Origin: Pictodentalium vernedei
Lineage: Eukaryota; Mollusca; Scaphopoda; Dentaliida; Dentaliidae
Direction of reading: 5' to 3'
DNA: 64,000 nucleotides
Assembly (NCBI GenBank): GCA_031216915.1
Contig: CM062289.1
Coordinates: 442,379,587 to 442,443,586 of the forward strand
Shown: positions 31,492 to 42,265 of the stretch, one piece after another
How positions within the stretch are numbered: the stretch's first letter is position 1
Layout: every line of letters starts with the position of its first letter
Program-made: the position numbers and the translations under genes
The notes under the pieces: generated by a model
Databases searched by the model: none
Told to the model about the DNA's origin: nothing
Seen by the model: the letters and a program-made list of their open reading frames with translations, nothing else

Positions 31492-31791
31492 CACGTGTCT
31501 TTTCAACACGACAATCGCCACACACAAGTATTTCGCCCGCATCTATGATTCTGATTAAGACAAACAGATTCTGGGGCTACAGTGGGTTGGGTGGGGGCAG
31601 AAGTGGCGCTAGAATTTCCAGGACGAGTATTATGAACCACATTAGGAGTAATCTGAAACAATTATGCTCGTCTTCTACACCAAAAATAGTCAAGAGGTAT
31701 ATTTGACCAAATCCCGACAGTCACCTCCCGACAGGATAGTCAAGTGGCAAAGAAAAGTGATTAATCCAGTGTCTAAACAATCTGATAGTAT

Positions 31792-32148
31792 TTATTTATT
31801 TATTTATTTATTTATTGGTGTTTAAGGTCACAAATTTATGCACAATGACCGTGACAGTTTTACGGGTGGAGGAAGCCGGAGTACCCGGAGAGAACCACCG
31901 AGCAACGGCGAGCAACTGTCAGCTCCCCAACATACGAACTCCACGCAAGCGCAGGGTTAGATTGGTTGAAGACAAGTGCACCATCGACGTGCAGTACGCC
32001 TTAGTACACGGCGTCATCGTGACCCCATGCGGGCAATGGAGATGAAGTGTCTTGCCCAAGGACACAACGCGGTTGCCGCAGGTGGGATTCGAATCGAGGA
32101 CCTCTCGTCTTGCAGCCTACACCTCTACCTACTGAGCCACCGCGCTCC
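31792..32148 (-). mobile_element. tRNA-headed SINE, full length
   Basis: Minus strand: GGGAGCGCGGTGGCTCAGTA head, TCCTCGATTCGAATCCCACC B box, shared body, (AATA)n tail. A 14-bp target-site duplication CAATCTGATAGTAT lies at 31778-31791 and 32149-32162. Confidence 0.93.
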
Positions 32149-32319
32149 CAATCTGATAGTATAAAGAAATGGAAAACAAATTTAACACGCCACTTTATAT
32201 GCCATGTCATCCGGCGGAACGAAAAATGGGAGAAAAATGATGGCTTGGTGTATTACAGTAAGTTTAAACCAAAGATGCAGCAGCGTCGCGATGGTGACCA
32301 CTTTGGGATTGGTTGGTGG

Positions 32320-32351
32320 ATGGAGGAGGAGGAGGAGGAGGAGGAGGAGGA
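32320..32351. repeat. (GGA)n trinucleotide repeat
   Basis: About ten GGA/GAG units. The Glu-, Arg- and Ser-rich frames that cross it are artefacts of the repeat. Confidence 0.9.
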
Positions 32352-32394
32352 GTGTAAACCTGATTTGTCCCGACTGTAATTACTCAAGTTCCGA

Positions 32395-32950
32395 CAGATA
32401 AAATATTTTATTGTATGGTTGCCTGTGAATTGTCGCAAATTATCTAAAAGATATTTCTCGATATCCATCGATTCGATGGATATTTGGGAATATCCCTCAG
32501 TAGCTTCCTAAATGACGTAACGCTACGCGGCATCACGTCGCATTGAAGGAAGGATCAACTGAACTTTGTTATTATTTTGAAAGGTAATACTTTCAGGTCC
32601 ACGCGATGAATTTGTTCAGTAGCTTGCTAAATGACGTTACGCTTCGGAGCATGACGTCGCCTTGAACACCGCCATGAGGGAACGATTAGCAGCTTTTTGT
32701 TATTGTCTTGAAACCTTTTGCAGTCGAATTGGGCTTAACATTGCGTAGTAAAATGTCACGTAGCATATAATAAGAAGAAAATCTACGCTGTTTTAGTGAA
32801 TGTCGGAAATTATCTCATTCGTGTGGACCTAAAAGTTTTATTTTTCGCGAGCGCTTGCTCGCGAAAAATAAAACTTTTAGGTCCACACGAATAAGATAAT
32901 TACCGATATTCACTAAAACAGCGAAAATATCCTCCATGCAACTACATCAT
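32395..32950. mobile_element. Hairpin repeat family with internal tandem unit (copy 1)
   Basis: Order of parts: CCTGTGAATTGTCGCAAATT, hairpin ATATTTCTCGATATCCATCG/complement, CAGTAGCTTCCTAAATGACG twice in tandem, GTCACGTAGCATATAATAAG, then a strong hairpin at about 32818-32905 (TGTGGACCTAAAAGTTTTAT, arms of about 40 bp). The same parts recur at 53330-53915. No coding capacity; superfamily unknown. Confidence 0.75.
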
Positions 32951-33105
32951 CAAGGCATATCTTCTTAGAATGCATCACCGATGATGTACTTGGAATATTA
33001 ATCAATCGGAATTATAGCTCAAAAAACTTCTTAGACATTTATTTGTGGATAAATGAAGTACAAATGTAGTAGTCGTGAGACAAATTATTATTTAATAATA
33101 TATAG

Positions 33106-33186
33106 AGGATAACCTATGTTTTGGAAGCAAAAAGTGAAAATATAAAAAAAAATGAATGGCGTTTTTCTTGTAGGTAAAAGATTAAT
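33106..33186. mobile_element. Right half of a form-B TTAA hairpin element
   Basis: ATAACCTATGTTTTGGAAGC ... AATGAATGGCGTTTTTCTTG ... AGGTAAAAGATTAA reads as the right arm of form B without the left arm or centre. Confidence 0.65.
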
Positions 33187-34078
33187 ACAATATAACCCAC
33201 TCTAAATAGGACTGATAACGTAAATTCTCCCTACTGAAATTATGCAAATGTGACCCGGTTGTATTTTGTTCAGCCAATCAAATTGTCCAGTTTTGAAATT
33301 GACCAATGAAAACTCCCAACTCTAATTATGCAAATTATGAAAATGTGGCCCAGTTGTATTTTGTTCAGCCAATCAAATTGTCTAGTTTTGAAATTGACCA
33401 ATGAAATTGACGGAAGGCTTTATTTATCACTGATTAATATGAAAACAAAATATCAAATGTTTTAAAGTGAACAAAACGGACGAGTCATATAATATAATAT
33501 AATAATAACTGTTACGAATATATAGGCAATAGACATTGTCTTCAAGCTGGTTTTTCTGTCCTTTCTTGTCTCACTTCCCTTTACTCTTTTTCCATCTTTC
33601 TTATTTTTCTCATATTCATGGTTTAAGCAATATCAGGAATAGTCATTTGTTCTGACAACTCATGTTTAATTTCCTATGCTTAAAGTTAACTTTGATCAAA
33701 CTATTAGCCTTGCACTGGCCGGGGCATCGCACCCATACACTGTTGTGTTCATGGATACGATGCCCTACCCAGTTAGCTGGGCACCTGTCCAGACTATATT
33801 ATAATTTTGAATATGGGTCATGACCTAAGGTAGATTTGGACAAGTTCATGTAGTGTTTTCTACCACCTCAGATAATTGATATATTTCATGGTTCGGGGAG
33901 ATGACTGAGCTTTCAGCTTTTTGTCAAATTATTCTGATACTCTACATTGTTGACCAAATGTTATATTGTAAGATATCTCATCCTACTTCGTTACTTTTTG
34001 TAAACATTTTTGTTACATATGACATTTTTAAAGAATAAAATATTGTTTAAACCAAATTATTATTTAGTTAACATTTAC
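33187..34078. other. Non-coding; short tandem duplication and possible LINE tail
   Basis: At 33233-33410 a unit of about 105 bp repeats (TGTATTTTGTTCAGCCAATC and TTTTGAAATTGACCAATGAA each occur twice). Around 33980-34055 the text TTTTTAAAGAATAAAATATTG resembles a retroposon 3' tail with a polyadenylation-like AATAAA. No coding frame is identified. Confidence 0.55.
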
Positions 34079-34111
34079 CGCACTCCTAGGGTCCGGCGGA
34101 TGGTGTCTTCC

Positions 34112-34750
34112 CACTAGACCAATTCCCTTTAGACCAATTCCCTTTAGACCAATTCCCTTTAAGCCAATTCCCAAAAGACCAATTCTCCTCAGACCAACTA
34201 CATACTGTTATTGATTAAGGGTTGTTTGAGGATAATTAAGAAAACATTTATTTACTGATAAGCACTTTATTTGATAAAAACAAAATAATTATACGCATAA
34301 CATACAAAAAGTATAGGTTTATAACATTTCAGTTTATAAAATATCAACAAGCCAGAAAATAAGCAGACTATCATCTGAAAAATGAGGTCCCCAGAGGGTG
34401 AATTTGGTGATGCTACCCTGCACAGCAGGGTAGCATCACTAAATTTACCCTCTGTGAACATCAGTCTGAATTAAGGTCTCAAACATAAACAGAAAGAGGT
34501 ACCCAGAGGATAAACTGGCCCACTGTATCAGATAGCATCAGCAAATTCCCCCTATGTGGACCTCGTTCTGCAAATGACAGACTGCTTATTTTCAGGCTTG
34601 AATATCAATAACATTAAATACATTTATAAATATTTATAAATATATCAAATTATTGATATAGAATTATTTTAAAAGTAGAACATATGAGCTGGTCTAAGGG
34701 GAATTGGTCTTTTAGGAATTGGCCTCGTGGGAATTGGTCTAAAGGGAATG
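34112..34750. mobile_element. FoldBack-type element with tandem TTAGACCAATTCCC subrepeats
   Basis: The left end holds about five tandem copies of a 16-bp unit (TTTAGACCAATTCCC) at 34113-34195. The right end holds about four inverted copies (GGAATTGGTCT) at 34686-34750. Arms built of short tandem subrepeats are characteristic of FoldBack elements. The interior has a hairpin at 34386-34450 (GGTGATGCTACCCTGC and complement) and an AT-rich remainder. Confidence 0.78.
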
Positions 34751-34914
34751 AACCCGACGAATCACTATCTTTCTCTCGAATCGAATCAAGCAAAAGGTTC
34801 GAAACCGAATCGAATCTCGAATCGAATCCACGTTTTAAATGTTACAATACTACAGCCAGCTAGTGTTCTCTATCTCTGTCGTGAAACCAATATCAATAGG
34901 CATACTAGACTATT

Positions 34915-35190
34915 CATTTATTTACTGGAGTTTAACGACACTTTCGACAGCCAGGGTTACCTCGTGTCGGACTGTTGTACGGATAGAGGAAGCCGGAGTA
35001 CCCGGAGAAAACCACCGAGCCACAGCGAGCAACTGTCAGACTCCCTAAATTACTAACTCCACACAAGCAGGGTGCACCATCGACGTGCATTGCGCCTTAG
35101 TGTACAACGCCATCGAGCCCCTAGGTGGGCAATCGGGATTAAGTGCCTTTCCCAAAGACACGACGCAGTTACCCCTGGCGAGGTTCGAAT
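34915..35190 (-). mobile_element. SINE, 5' region decayed
   Basis: Minus-orientation body: the plus text TTTATTTACTGGAGTTTAAC, GGAAGCCGGAGTACCCGGAG and TGCACCATCGACGTGCATTG. The tRNA head is reduced to a B-box-like GAGGTTCGAATATT. It lies within the hAT element. Confidence 0.8.
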
Positions 35191-35226
35191 ATTAGACTGA
35201 ATACGTTCAATCATATTCATCATACA

Positions 35227-35485
35227 GTATGTGGAGAGTGTATTGTCACTAAATCACCCGCAGAGTGGAGAATTTCACCCAAGCAATAATTGTAAATTTG
35301 TTGCAAAGCATAACCAGCACAAGCAAAGTTTCAGCCAATGGACCTCCGGGTTAAACCCGGAGGTCCATTGGCTGAAACATAGCTTGTGTTTTTTTGTCGA
35401 TCTGTACAAAATTTGAAAGTTATAGCTTGGGTGATAACGCCACCCTGCGGGTGATTTAGTTAGAATCCACTCTCCACGTACTGTA
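35227..35485. mobile_element. Tc1/mariner-like foldback MITE (copy 2)
   Basis: TA-CAGTATGTGGAGAGTGTA at the left and CTCTCCACGTACTG-TA at the right give a TA target duplication and CAGT tips. The central hairpin CCAATGGACCTCCGGGTTAA / complement is identical in design to the copy at 19676-19938. Confidence 0.85.
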
Positions 35486-35734
35486 AATTGCAGGGTGAGT
35501 TCTTATCTTCAGAAAGTCGGCAATAAAGAATTGTATGAAATCCAATTCTTTCCAGGATTCGATTTTTTCGAATAATCAGAAGGCTTCAAATCGAATCGAA
35601 TCCCTAACAAAATTCGAATCCGAATCAAATCTCGAACGTTCGCCGGACTCTACTCACTCCAAACTAGTCGACTAGGTCTAGCAACAGGTAAATTGGGTGC
35701 AATAGAACTCCAGTTTCTATGAACGACTGTGTGT

Positions 35735-36500
35735 GACATTGTGTCCCCTGAGTTCCGATGTGTTCTCAGGTATGTGGCGACAGGGGTGTGTGTGTGTGTG
35801 GGGGGGGGGGGGGCTCACCCCCCCCCCCGCCCAGCTAGGAGTATTTTTTTTCAATAGTTGGAAATTCCGAGGTCAAAAATCAAATAGTTGGAAATGCAAT
35901 AAATTAACATTGTTTATGAAAAATATTAAAATTCCAACTAATGATGAGAAATTTTGATCTTTTATTTCCAACTGGAAACTTGAGTTTCAAATTTCCTACT
36001 CTAAAATTGACATGGCCTCAAAATTTCGACTCTTACATCAATCCGGTAAATTTTCTGACCCAGACACATTATAAATGATGCTGTTTCCGTTCAGGACTAG
36101 TGAACATTTTCAGAAGGGTTCATAACCCTTTACCCAACGCAGACGATTTCAAAATTCATTATTTCAAATATCATTCTTTTTAATTTTTTTAAAAAATTTC
36201 AACAAAAGCATATCATGTGACCCCTCTTTGGAACGAGCTCGTTCCAAAGAGGGGTCACATGATATGCTTTTGTTGAAATTTTTCGAAAAACAATATTTTT
36301 CAGCAGCTGTATTTGCATATTACGAGGGGGATGCGGGCGATTCGATGGGTAAAGTGTTAAAAGATATCAGCCAGCGCTGTAGTGCAACCACCTATCGAAA
36401 CCACTCACAGTTGGAATATACACCGGTGCCCCCCCCCCCCACCCCCCCCAGCTGAAACCCTATGAAAACATAGAACACATTGGAACTCAGGGGACGATTG
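35735..36500. repeat. Segment bounded by inverted GAGTTCCAATGTGTTCT halves
   Basis: The left half CCCCTGAGTTCCGATGTGTT (35740) and right half AACACATTGGAACTCAGGGG (to 36493) are inverted and could be the ends of one element. In between: a (GT)n/G-run/C-run at 35783-35829, TTGGAAATTCC motifs, and a form-A MITE. The right side has C-runs at 36429-36449. The element interpretation is tentative. Confidence 0.5.
36122..36360. mobile_element. TTAA-flanked hairpin MITE, form A
   Basis: Left end ATAACCCTTTACCC (TTAA degraded), right TTAA at 36357-36360. Centre AAAGCATATCATGTGACCCC with CTTTGG matched by CCAAAG. Both arms carry AGCATATCATG instead of the usual ACCATATCATG, the same substitution on both sides. 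Confidence 0.9.
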
Positions 36501-36919
36501 GTTGAAGCATGAAAACAAATCTGGTAAGAAACTACAAGGCAAGAACAAACACAATATCTTAGACTCCAATTCGGACGAAAATGTCAAGACTGGATAAAAT
36601 ATTTGAGGAGGGGATATTACACCACCTAAACCCCCCCTTAGCGAGACCCCTGCGCGGCAAATGGTCTAACAAAACACCCCTTAGCTGGTCTCTGCGCGGC
36701 AAATAGTCCAAATTTGGTATAATTAAACCCCAAATTTGTATTTGTTTATAATATGTTATCAGTGGACAGATGCTTGAAGTAAAGCCCCGCGATGCCTAAA
36801 AAGCGATTCGATTCGGAATCGTCGCGATGATACGATTCTATTCGAGTGGCACCGATTCGGAAATTTGAGAATCATTGAGATATTCCAAAAATCCTATCAA
36901 GTAGCTCCCCTTGAATTTT

Positions 36920-37600
36920 TGCTTTTTCAGCAGGTCTTCTGCAGTCTTCACGCTGGCATGTGCCAAATGCACATTTTTGCTAGTAGAGAACTACTCATTG
37001 GAGATCTCGGACCTAGACGTTGGGGCAAACCAGGGTAAAAAGATCGTCAGAGAAAGGGGCATGGAGGATTGTAACCGTAATTGGCGAGAGGGGGTCAAAT
37101 CAAAGAGATCTTTGGGTGGCCTGCGTGATAAAGAGAAGCCTGGTTTTGAAGAGTACCTTGATGGCACCTTTGGGGGTCACTGTTGTTCAAGCTGAGGTCG
37201 CGGTTCCTGGAGCTGAGGGGACAAATTGGGAAAAACAGTGAAAAGGAGTGCCAGATGTGTAACTTGGGCGTGGTGGAGACCCTGGAACACTTTTTTCTAG
37301 AATGCCCAAAATGCCAGTCTAAAAGAACAAGATTCACGGGGAGTATAATGGGGAAGTGGGGTGGGAGAATGAAGGACATGTGGTTAGGGGGCGACTCAAA
37401 GGAGAGGGTTAATATACTAATCGGAGAGACTGGGAAGAATAGGGCAAGGGATGTCATCAAGCAGTTCGTCTCCGAGTGTTGGGAGGAGATAAGAAGCGCG
37501 GGAATAGGGAGGCAGTTGGTAGGACATGGGTAACCAAGGCCTTCTCATACGAGAACCGCGACAAATCAACGGCCGGTCGAAGTGTTATTAGTATTATTAT
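36920..37600 (+). pseudogene. LINE 3' part with C-terminal Cys/His domain, plus strand
   Basis: From about 36985 it reads 'NYSLEISDLDVGANQ', 'KPGFEEYLDGT', then in another frame (37183-37533) 'CQMCNLGVVETLEHFFLECP' and 'VSECWEE'. The tail is GTGTTATTAGTATTATTA near 37581. One frameshift near 37170 separates the halves. The C-terminal domain has the C-x2-C-x(n)-H-x4-C pattern. It is close to the copy at 25745-26740 and lacks RT upstream. Confidence 0.83.
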
Positions 37601-38064
37601 GGAAAAATCTGGCACATAAATGTGAGCGTTTGACACATAAATTCAAAATTACGAACCTGGTGTATTCTTGATTTTCCCACATCATCAATAACAAAAGCGT
37701 CATCTCATTCAACTGTGTTCACATTGATCAGTCACACTTCAATTGTCATTACTGGTGATCTCGGATTAAGAAGTCGTGTATTGTGTGAACTATGCTTGCT
37801 TTGTTTCTTCAACTATAGCGAACAATAGATCAGATTATTAATTGTCTTTAATTGTTGGTGGTACTTTCCTCACTGGCCAAAATCAAAGATTAACACAGGG
37901 GGGGGGGGGGGGGGGGGGGCACCAAAAATGTGCAAGACGTGACGTAGGGGTGGGTGGGTCTTTTGAGTGTGCCAAAAATGTGCATTTCCAACTTGTGCAA
38001 TTTTTTGATTTTTTAAAAAATATATCAATATATCAGCTAATATATACCATCATTTGTGTTTCAG

Positions 38065-38237
38065 ACCTTAAAGATGATGTTGTACATCACACTCTTAACA
38101 TAAATACAACATCAGGAGGCTTTATATGTGAGAATATTGGGCTTAATCTGGGAAAATGTCACACGTTAGTAGGGAGTGGGTGTCTTGTTCGAAATGTAGA
38201 AAATGTGCAGACAACATTTTGGGAACAATTCAAATGA
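38065..38237 (+). CDS. Possible captured exon (hypothetical)
   Basis: Preceded by TTTGTGTTTCAG (a good acceptor), the frame reads 'DLKDDVVHHTLNINTTSGGF' and ends 'TTFWEQFK' at a stop. It contains 'CENIGLNLGKCHTL' and an N-x-T sequon. I recognise no family. Its position inside a TIR-bounded element raises the possibility of a captured host exon, but a chance open frame of this length is quite possible. Confidence 0.3.
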
Positions 38238-38351
38238 AAATTTGTTCCCGTATATGTACACCAGCTCTGGCCAAACCTGATAATGAACAGCTTGTCATTT
38301 GTAGATTGGGGCCCACAGCAGCCCACAGAGGTTTAAATTGGTGGTACCAGT

Positions 38352-38600
38352 TTAACCCTTTACCTAACATGAAAAACGGACGACACTTGCCTAAAGATGA
38401 TTGAAAGACTAATTTTTTTCACTTTTTGTCTCAAAAACATAGGTTATGACCCCTCATTGGAACGAGCTCGATGAGCTCGTTCCAATGAGGGGTCATAACC
38501 TATGTTTTTGAGACAAGAAATGAAAAAATAATAAAAATTAATTGGCGATTTTTTAGAATAGCGCTGACGGTTTTGGCCGTTACGTTGGGTAAAGGGTTAA
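38352..38600. mobile_element. TTAA-flanked hairpin MITE, form B, nested
   Basis: TTAA is at 38352-38355 and 38597-38600. Complete form-B arms (ACGGACGACACTTGCC, AGCGCTGACGGTTTTGGCC) and core CATTGGAACGAG/CTCGTTCCAATG. It sits inside the G-run/C-run element, so it inserted later. Confidence 0.92.
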
Positions 38601-39113
38601 GAACATTATGAAAACCCCCTAAAGACAGCTGTGCCTACTAAGTTTATAAGTTTATTTTGGATTTTAATGGGAGAGTGGGGGTGGGTGTCTGAGAACGGTA
38701 GTAGAAAATGTGCACGTAGTGGGTGGGTGAGTGTAAAAAGGAGCCGGATAAAAAATAGGACGTCACGTCTTGCAAATTTTTAGTGCCCCCCCCCCCCCCC
38801 CTGATTAACACAGTATTAAAATAACAAAGGATTCAATTCACATGTCAATCAGTGACCAAAGAGATCATATATGGTTCACGATACTTTATTATTTTATGTT
38901 CCGTTTTATGTTAAATTTGATATTAAAAAAAATTATGCTTTTGATATTTCTTGAATAAAATATAAAAAAGAGTTTTTATACAGCACGGCCGACGTGGACT
39001 GATCGTAATCTACGCGTGGGCTGTGATGTTCACGCATGCGTTTACCAGGTAATAAAAATCATCATCAGCAAAATGTACCCGATGCTTATTAATAAAATGT
39101 TTAGTTAGTTTAG

Positions 39114-39246
39114 TGGGAGCTGGCAGCTGCTCGTCGTTGCTCGGTGATTCTCTCCGGGTGCTCCGGCTTCCTCCACCCGTAAAACTGTCACAGTCACGAC
39201 TAGCCATCGTGCGTAAGTATGTGACCTTAAACACCAATAAATAAAT
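39114..39246 (+). mobile_element. SINE, strongly 5' truncated
   Basis: Starts at TGGGAGCTGGCAGCTGCTCG and contains only the last third of the body plus the AATAAATA tail. An exact 11-bp target-site duplication AGTTAGTTTAG lies at 39103-39113 and 39247-39257. Confidence 0.92.
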
Positions 39247-39685
39247 AGTTAGTTTAGTTTTAGTTTAAACAATATTTATTCAAAGAAAATGTTATATGTT
39301 ACAAAACTGCACAACAACAAAAAAAAGTAACAGCGTAAGGAACCGCATTTATATAACATATTTTTAACACTAAACAAATTGCTAATTGAAGGAGGGATTT
39401 GACAGGAAGCTTGGAGCTTATGTGAGTCATCTCCTAAATGTTTGACGAGTATTCCTGTAATTACTGTTTGAAATCTAATATTATTACGTCCGTGGAAATA
39501 TTGCCTTCCCATGGGAAGTTTCACAGAGAAAACGTAAAATACTCTGAAGGCAATTTAAACTTAGTACACCATGACATGGGTACCGGTCAAATCACGGGCA
39601 TTTGCTGCTTGCTTCTCTTTTGTATCGGCACATCCAACCCTTATCCCTACCCCACTCCACCCACCAACTTTGTAACTTATTCTGT

Positions 39686-39689
<4 letters not shown>

Positions 39690-39768
<79 letters not shown>
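39690..39768. repeat. Long (GA)n microsatellite
   Basis: An uninterrupted GA run of roughly 39 dinucleotides. Confidence 0.95.
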
Positions 39769-39769
<1 letters not shown>

Positions 39770-40539
39770 ATTATTCTCACTTGTATATTTTATGACTACC
39801 ACAGACATGTTTTTTAATTTATGTAATATACTTCATAGTGTTTTGAATACCTTATACAAGGTAAAAGGCAGAAATAAATCATCAATCATCACCAGTCCGC
39901 GGCGTTTGTTCTCCCACATAAAATACCAAAGGCAGAAAAAAATCTCACACAAAACATTCTCATTTGGCACAAACAATATTCAGCTTTGGCACATTAAATT
40001 ATTTAGCCAGCGTGAACACTGGTCCCATGTAAGGGAGATCTGATGATAAAAGAAGCATTCAAGGGGTTTTCGCTTCCGAAACTATTTTAAATCTGTTCTG
40101 GAATATTCCGCTTTCCACTGAATTGCCCAAACAAGCGAATTGTCTTTGAATACAGAGGAGACTGGCAATATCCTCCTTTGTAAAAAAGAGCGTGCAATAC
40201 CGGTACCTACAATTTGAAGAATTCGATTCTCTGTCTGATTCAGTTAGACACGAAATTTAAGACTTATCAGGTCCCTAATTTGCAATATCACGAAAGGTCT
40301 TGAGAGATCAAGGCATTCATCCACTCGTGTACTGGTCTTCCTTGATAAGAGCTCAGCGGGATAAATACTGGACCGAGACTGCTAGAGGGATGTTAAATTC
40401 TTCCGACAGCATCGATTGTTGTAGGGTTTATGCCATCAGTTCGTAACGCTAAATCCGTCGGTCTCTTTATAAAGCCACATTTTGCATAGGTAAAAGAGAC
40501 CAGCGAGTCCTAAGAAGTGTCCAGCTAGGACAAGACAAT

Positions 40540-40735
40540 TATTCCCGATTTCTCAAGTGGGAGCACGTTCACGCGGTGTGCTGTTGCGTATTTCACGTCG
40601 ATGATATACATACATTCAACCAATGTTAACCTTGACTCTGTCGGGTTACTAAGTTGCTCGTTGCTGATCGGTGATTCTTTCTGGGTACATCGGCTTCCCT
40701 GTCCGTCAGATGCGACATGACCCTGATTCATTTGG
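40540..40735 (+). mobile_element. Ancient SINE body
   Basis: Diverged plus-orientation body: TGTTGCGTATTTCACGTCGA, ACATTCAACCAATGTTAACC, TTGCTGATCGGTGATTCTTT and GGGTACATCGGCTTCCCTG align in order with intact copies. No head, tail or target duplication is recognisable. Confidence 0.7.
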
Positions 40736-40835
40736 TCCCCTCAAATTCAACTTGCCACTTATGATATACAAACCTTGCTTTCTTTGTCATACTCAAAATA
40801 AGTTCCGAGAGCGATCCTGGGCCATTCCGGGGCCG

Positions 40836-41075
40836 TTAACCCTTTACGAAACACGAAAAGCAGACGACACATGCAAATCAAATTCCTGATTAACTATTTT
40901 TTTCTTAAAAACATAGGTTATGATCCCTCGTTGGAACGAGCTCAACAAGCTCGTTCCAACGTGGGGTCATAACCTATGTTTATGTGACAAAAAATGAAAA
41001 TATAATGAAAATTAACTGGTGATTTTTGAGAATAGCGCTGGCCCATTTTGGACGTTACGTTGGGTAAAGGGATAA
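40836..41075. mobile_element. TTAA-flanked hairpin MITE, form B
   Basis: The left TTAA is at 40836-40839; the right end is degraded to ATAA (41072-41075). Core CGTTGGAACGAG matched by CTCGTTCCAACG. The left arm lacks the TTTTTGTCTC part. Confidence 0.88.
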
Positions 41076-41699
41076 ATACCCTCATATCTTCAAAATATAC
41101 CCCCACGTATAAGAGAACGACACCCCTTTCCATACCTTCCCATGGTCAGTTCTTCGTCTTTGTGATACTCTGCAGCATATCAACCTTCGACTCCCCCATA
41201 AAGAATTTGCCCCACCCACCCCTGCCCTGATGTGGGATCTTTGTCCCCCCCCCATGTTGATGACTATGCAAAGTATGGTCCCATTACGAACCTTGTTTTT
41301 TCTCATCACAAAACAGTGAATAAACAATTTCGAGTTTTTTTCTTTTTTTTTTATAAAATGACGCTATTTATTTTTACTTCTGGCATCACCATTTCCCTTT
41401 CAGGAAGTGCGTTTGGTTTGTATATTCTCTGCATTTTTTACACCGAGAACGGTGTGATTAATCAATGACTTATCTTTATAGAACGGCGTGATTAATCAAT
41501 CACTTATCTTTATACCATTGAGCTAAAAAAATCACTAGATCTTTTTCTGTCAGGAAACAGTACTAGGTTTAGGATATCAAACCGTCCACATTCCAAATAT
41601 TTTTGTTTTGTTCATTCGTATCTTCATCTCAAATTATATATAAGTGACACAATACTTCATACATAAAATAATATACATGCTGTGATAAAACAAATTGTA

Positions 41700-42265
41700 G
41701 AGGGAGAGATATGTAGTAGTGTTGCGTCTCTCACTTTCCTTTCCCTCTACCTTCCCCCCTCCTATCCCCTCTCGTCCCTAACTTGTCTCTCTCCCTCGGC
41801 CTCCCTCCCTCCCTCCCATATGTCCGCCTCTCTCCTTTCCGTCTGAACGCTTCTCTCCTTTCCGTCTGCCCTTCTCTCCCTTCTAGCTGTCCGTCTGTAT
41901 ACATTCGATCTGTCCGTGTGTCTCCATTCCGTCCGCTCGTCCCGCCTCTGTCGTCCGTAGTCTGACCGTCTGTAACCTTTTTCGTCAGTCAGTCTCCCTT
42001 CCGAGCGTCCGTCTACCTTACTTCCGTTCGTCCGTGAGTGCGTCCGTCTACCTACCGTCCGTCCACCCGACCGTCAGTTCGTCTGTCCGCCCGTCTCTTT
42101 CCGACCCTCTCTCTCCGCCCCTCTCTCTCTATCCCTCTCTCTCCGCTCATCTCTTTCTGTGTCTCTCTCTCATTGTGTGTCTCTATGTGTCTCCCTCTTT
42201 GTTTCCCTCTGTCCCTCTGTCTCTCTGTCTCTTTCTCTGTCTCCCCTGTCTTTCTCTGTCTCACG
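41700..42265. repeat. Pyrimidine-rich low-complexity tract (CCGTCCGTC / CTCTCTC)
   Basis: Almost pure C/T on the plus strand with recurrent CCGTC, CTCCCT and CTCTGTC words. Several overlapping open frames rich in Ser, Leu and Pro (or Arg and Glu on the minus strand) are compositional artefacts. Confidence 0.9.

Larger units (their letters stand above)
34087..35652. mobile_element. hAT element (family d) hosting nested insertions
   Basis: Ends TAGGGTCCGGCG and CGCCGGACTCTA are inverted repeats. Flanks CGCACTCC (34079-34086) and CTCACTCC (35653-35660) match at 7 of 8 positions, a hAT-type target-site duplication. Subterminal TCGAATCGAATC motifs lie at both sides (34776-34830 and 35555-35635). 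Nested inside: a foldback element (about 34112-34750), a SINE (about 34915-35190) and a mariner-like MITE (35227-35485). No transposase is seen. Confidence 0.75.
37898..38802. mobile_element. Element with G-run/C-run termini and ~10-bp target duplication
   Basis: The left end is a G-run (37898-37919) then CACCAAAAATGTGCAAGACG. The right end is CGTCACGTCTTGCAAATTTT then TAGTGC and a C-run (38786-38801). These are inverted repeats of about 50 bp. GATTAACACA flanks both sides (37888-37897 and 38803-38812), a 10-bp target duplication that fits a Mutator-like mechanism. The interior contains an exon-like frame (38065-38237) and a nested form-B MITE (38352-38600). Confidence 0.72.
39258..40835. other. 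Non-coding stretch with (GA)n and an old SINE
   Basis: Contains the (GA)n tract at 39690-39768, an ancient SINE at about 40540-40735, and otherwise unique-looking DNA. The 201-codon frame across the (GA)n (39438-40043) is an artefact of the dinucleotide repeat. No exon is recognised. Confidence 0.55.

Noticed and set aside
32253-32468. Ser-rich/Glu-rich frames near 32.3 kb
   Set aside because: Created by the (GGA)n repeat on both strands.
39438-40043. 201-codon plus-strand open frame
   Set aside because: The frame is held open by the (GA)n tract, giving alternating Arg/Glu; its flanks have no domain or splice support.
41048-41468. Short frames after the MITE at 41 kb
   Set aside because: Short, no motif, and one starts inside the transposable element.
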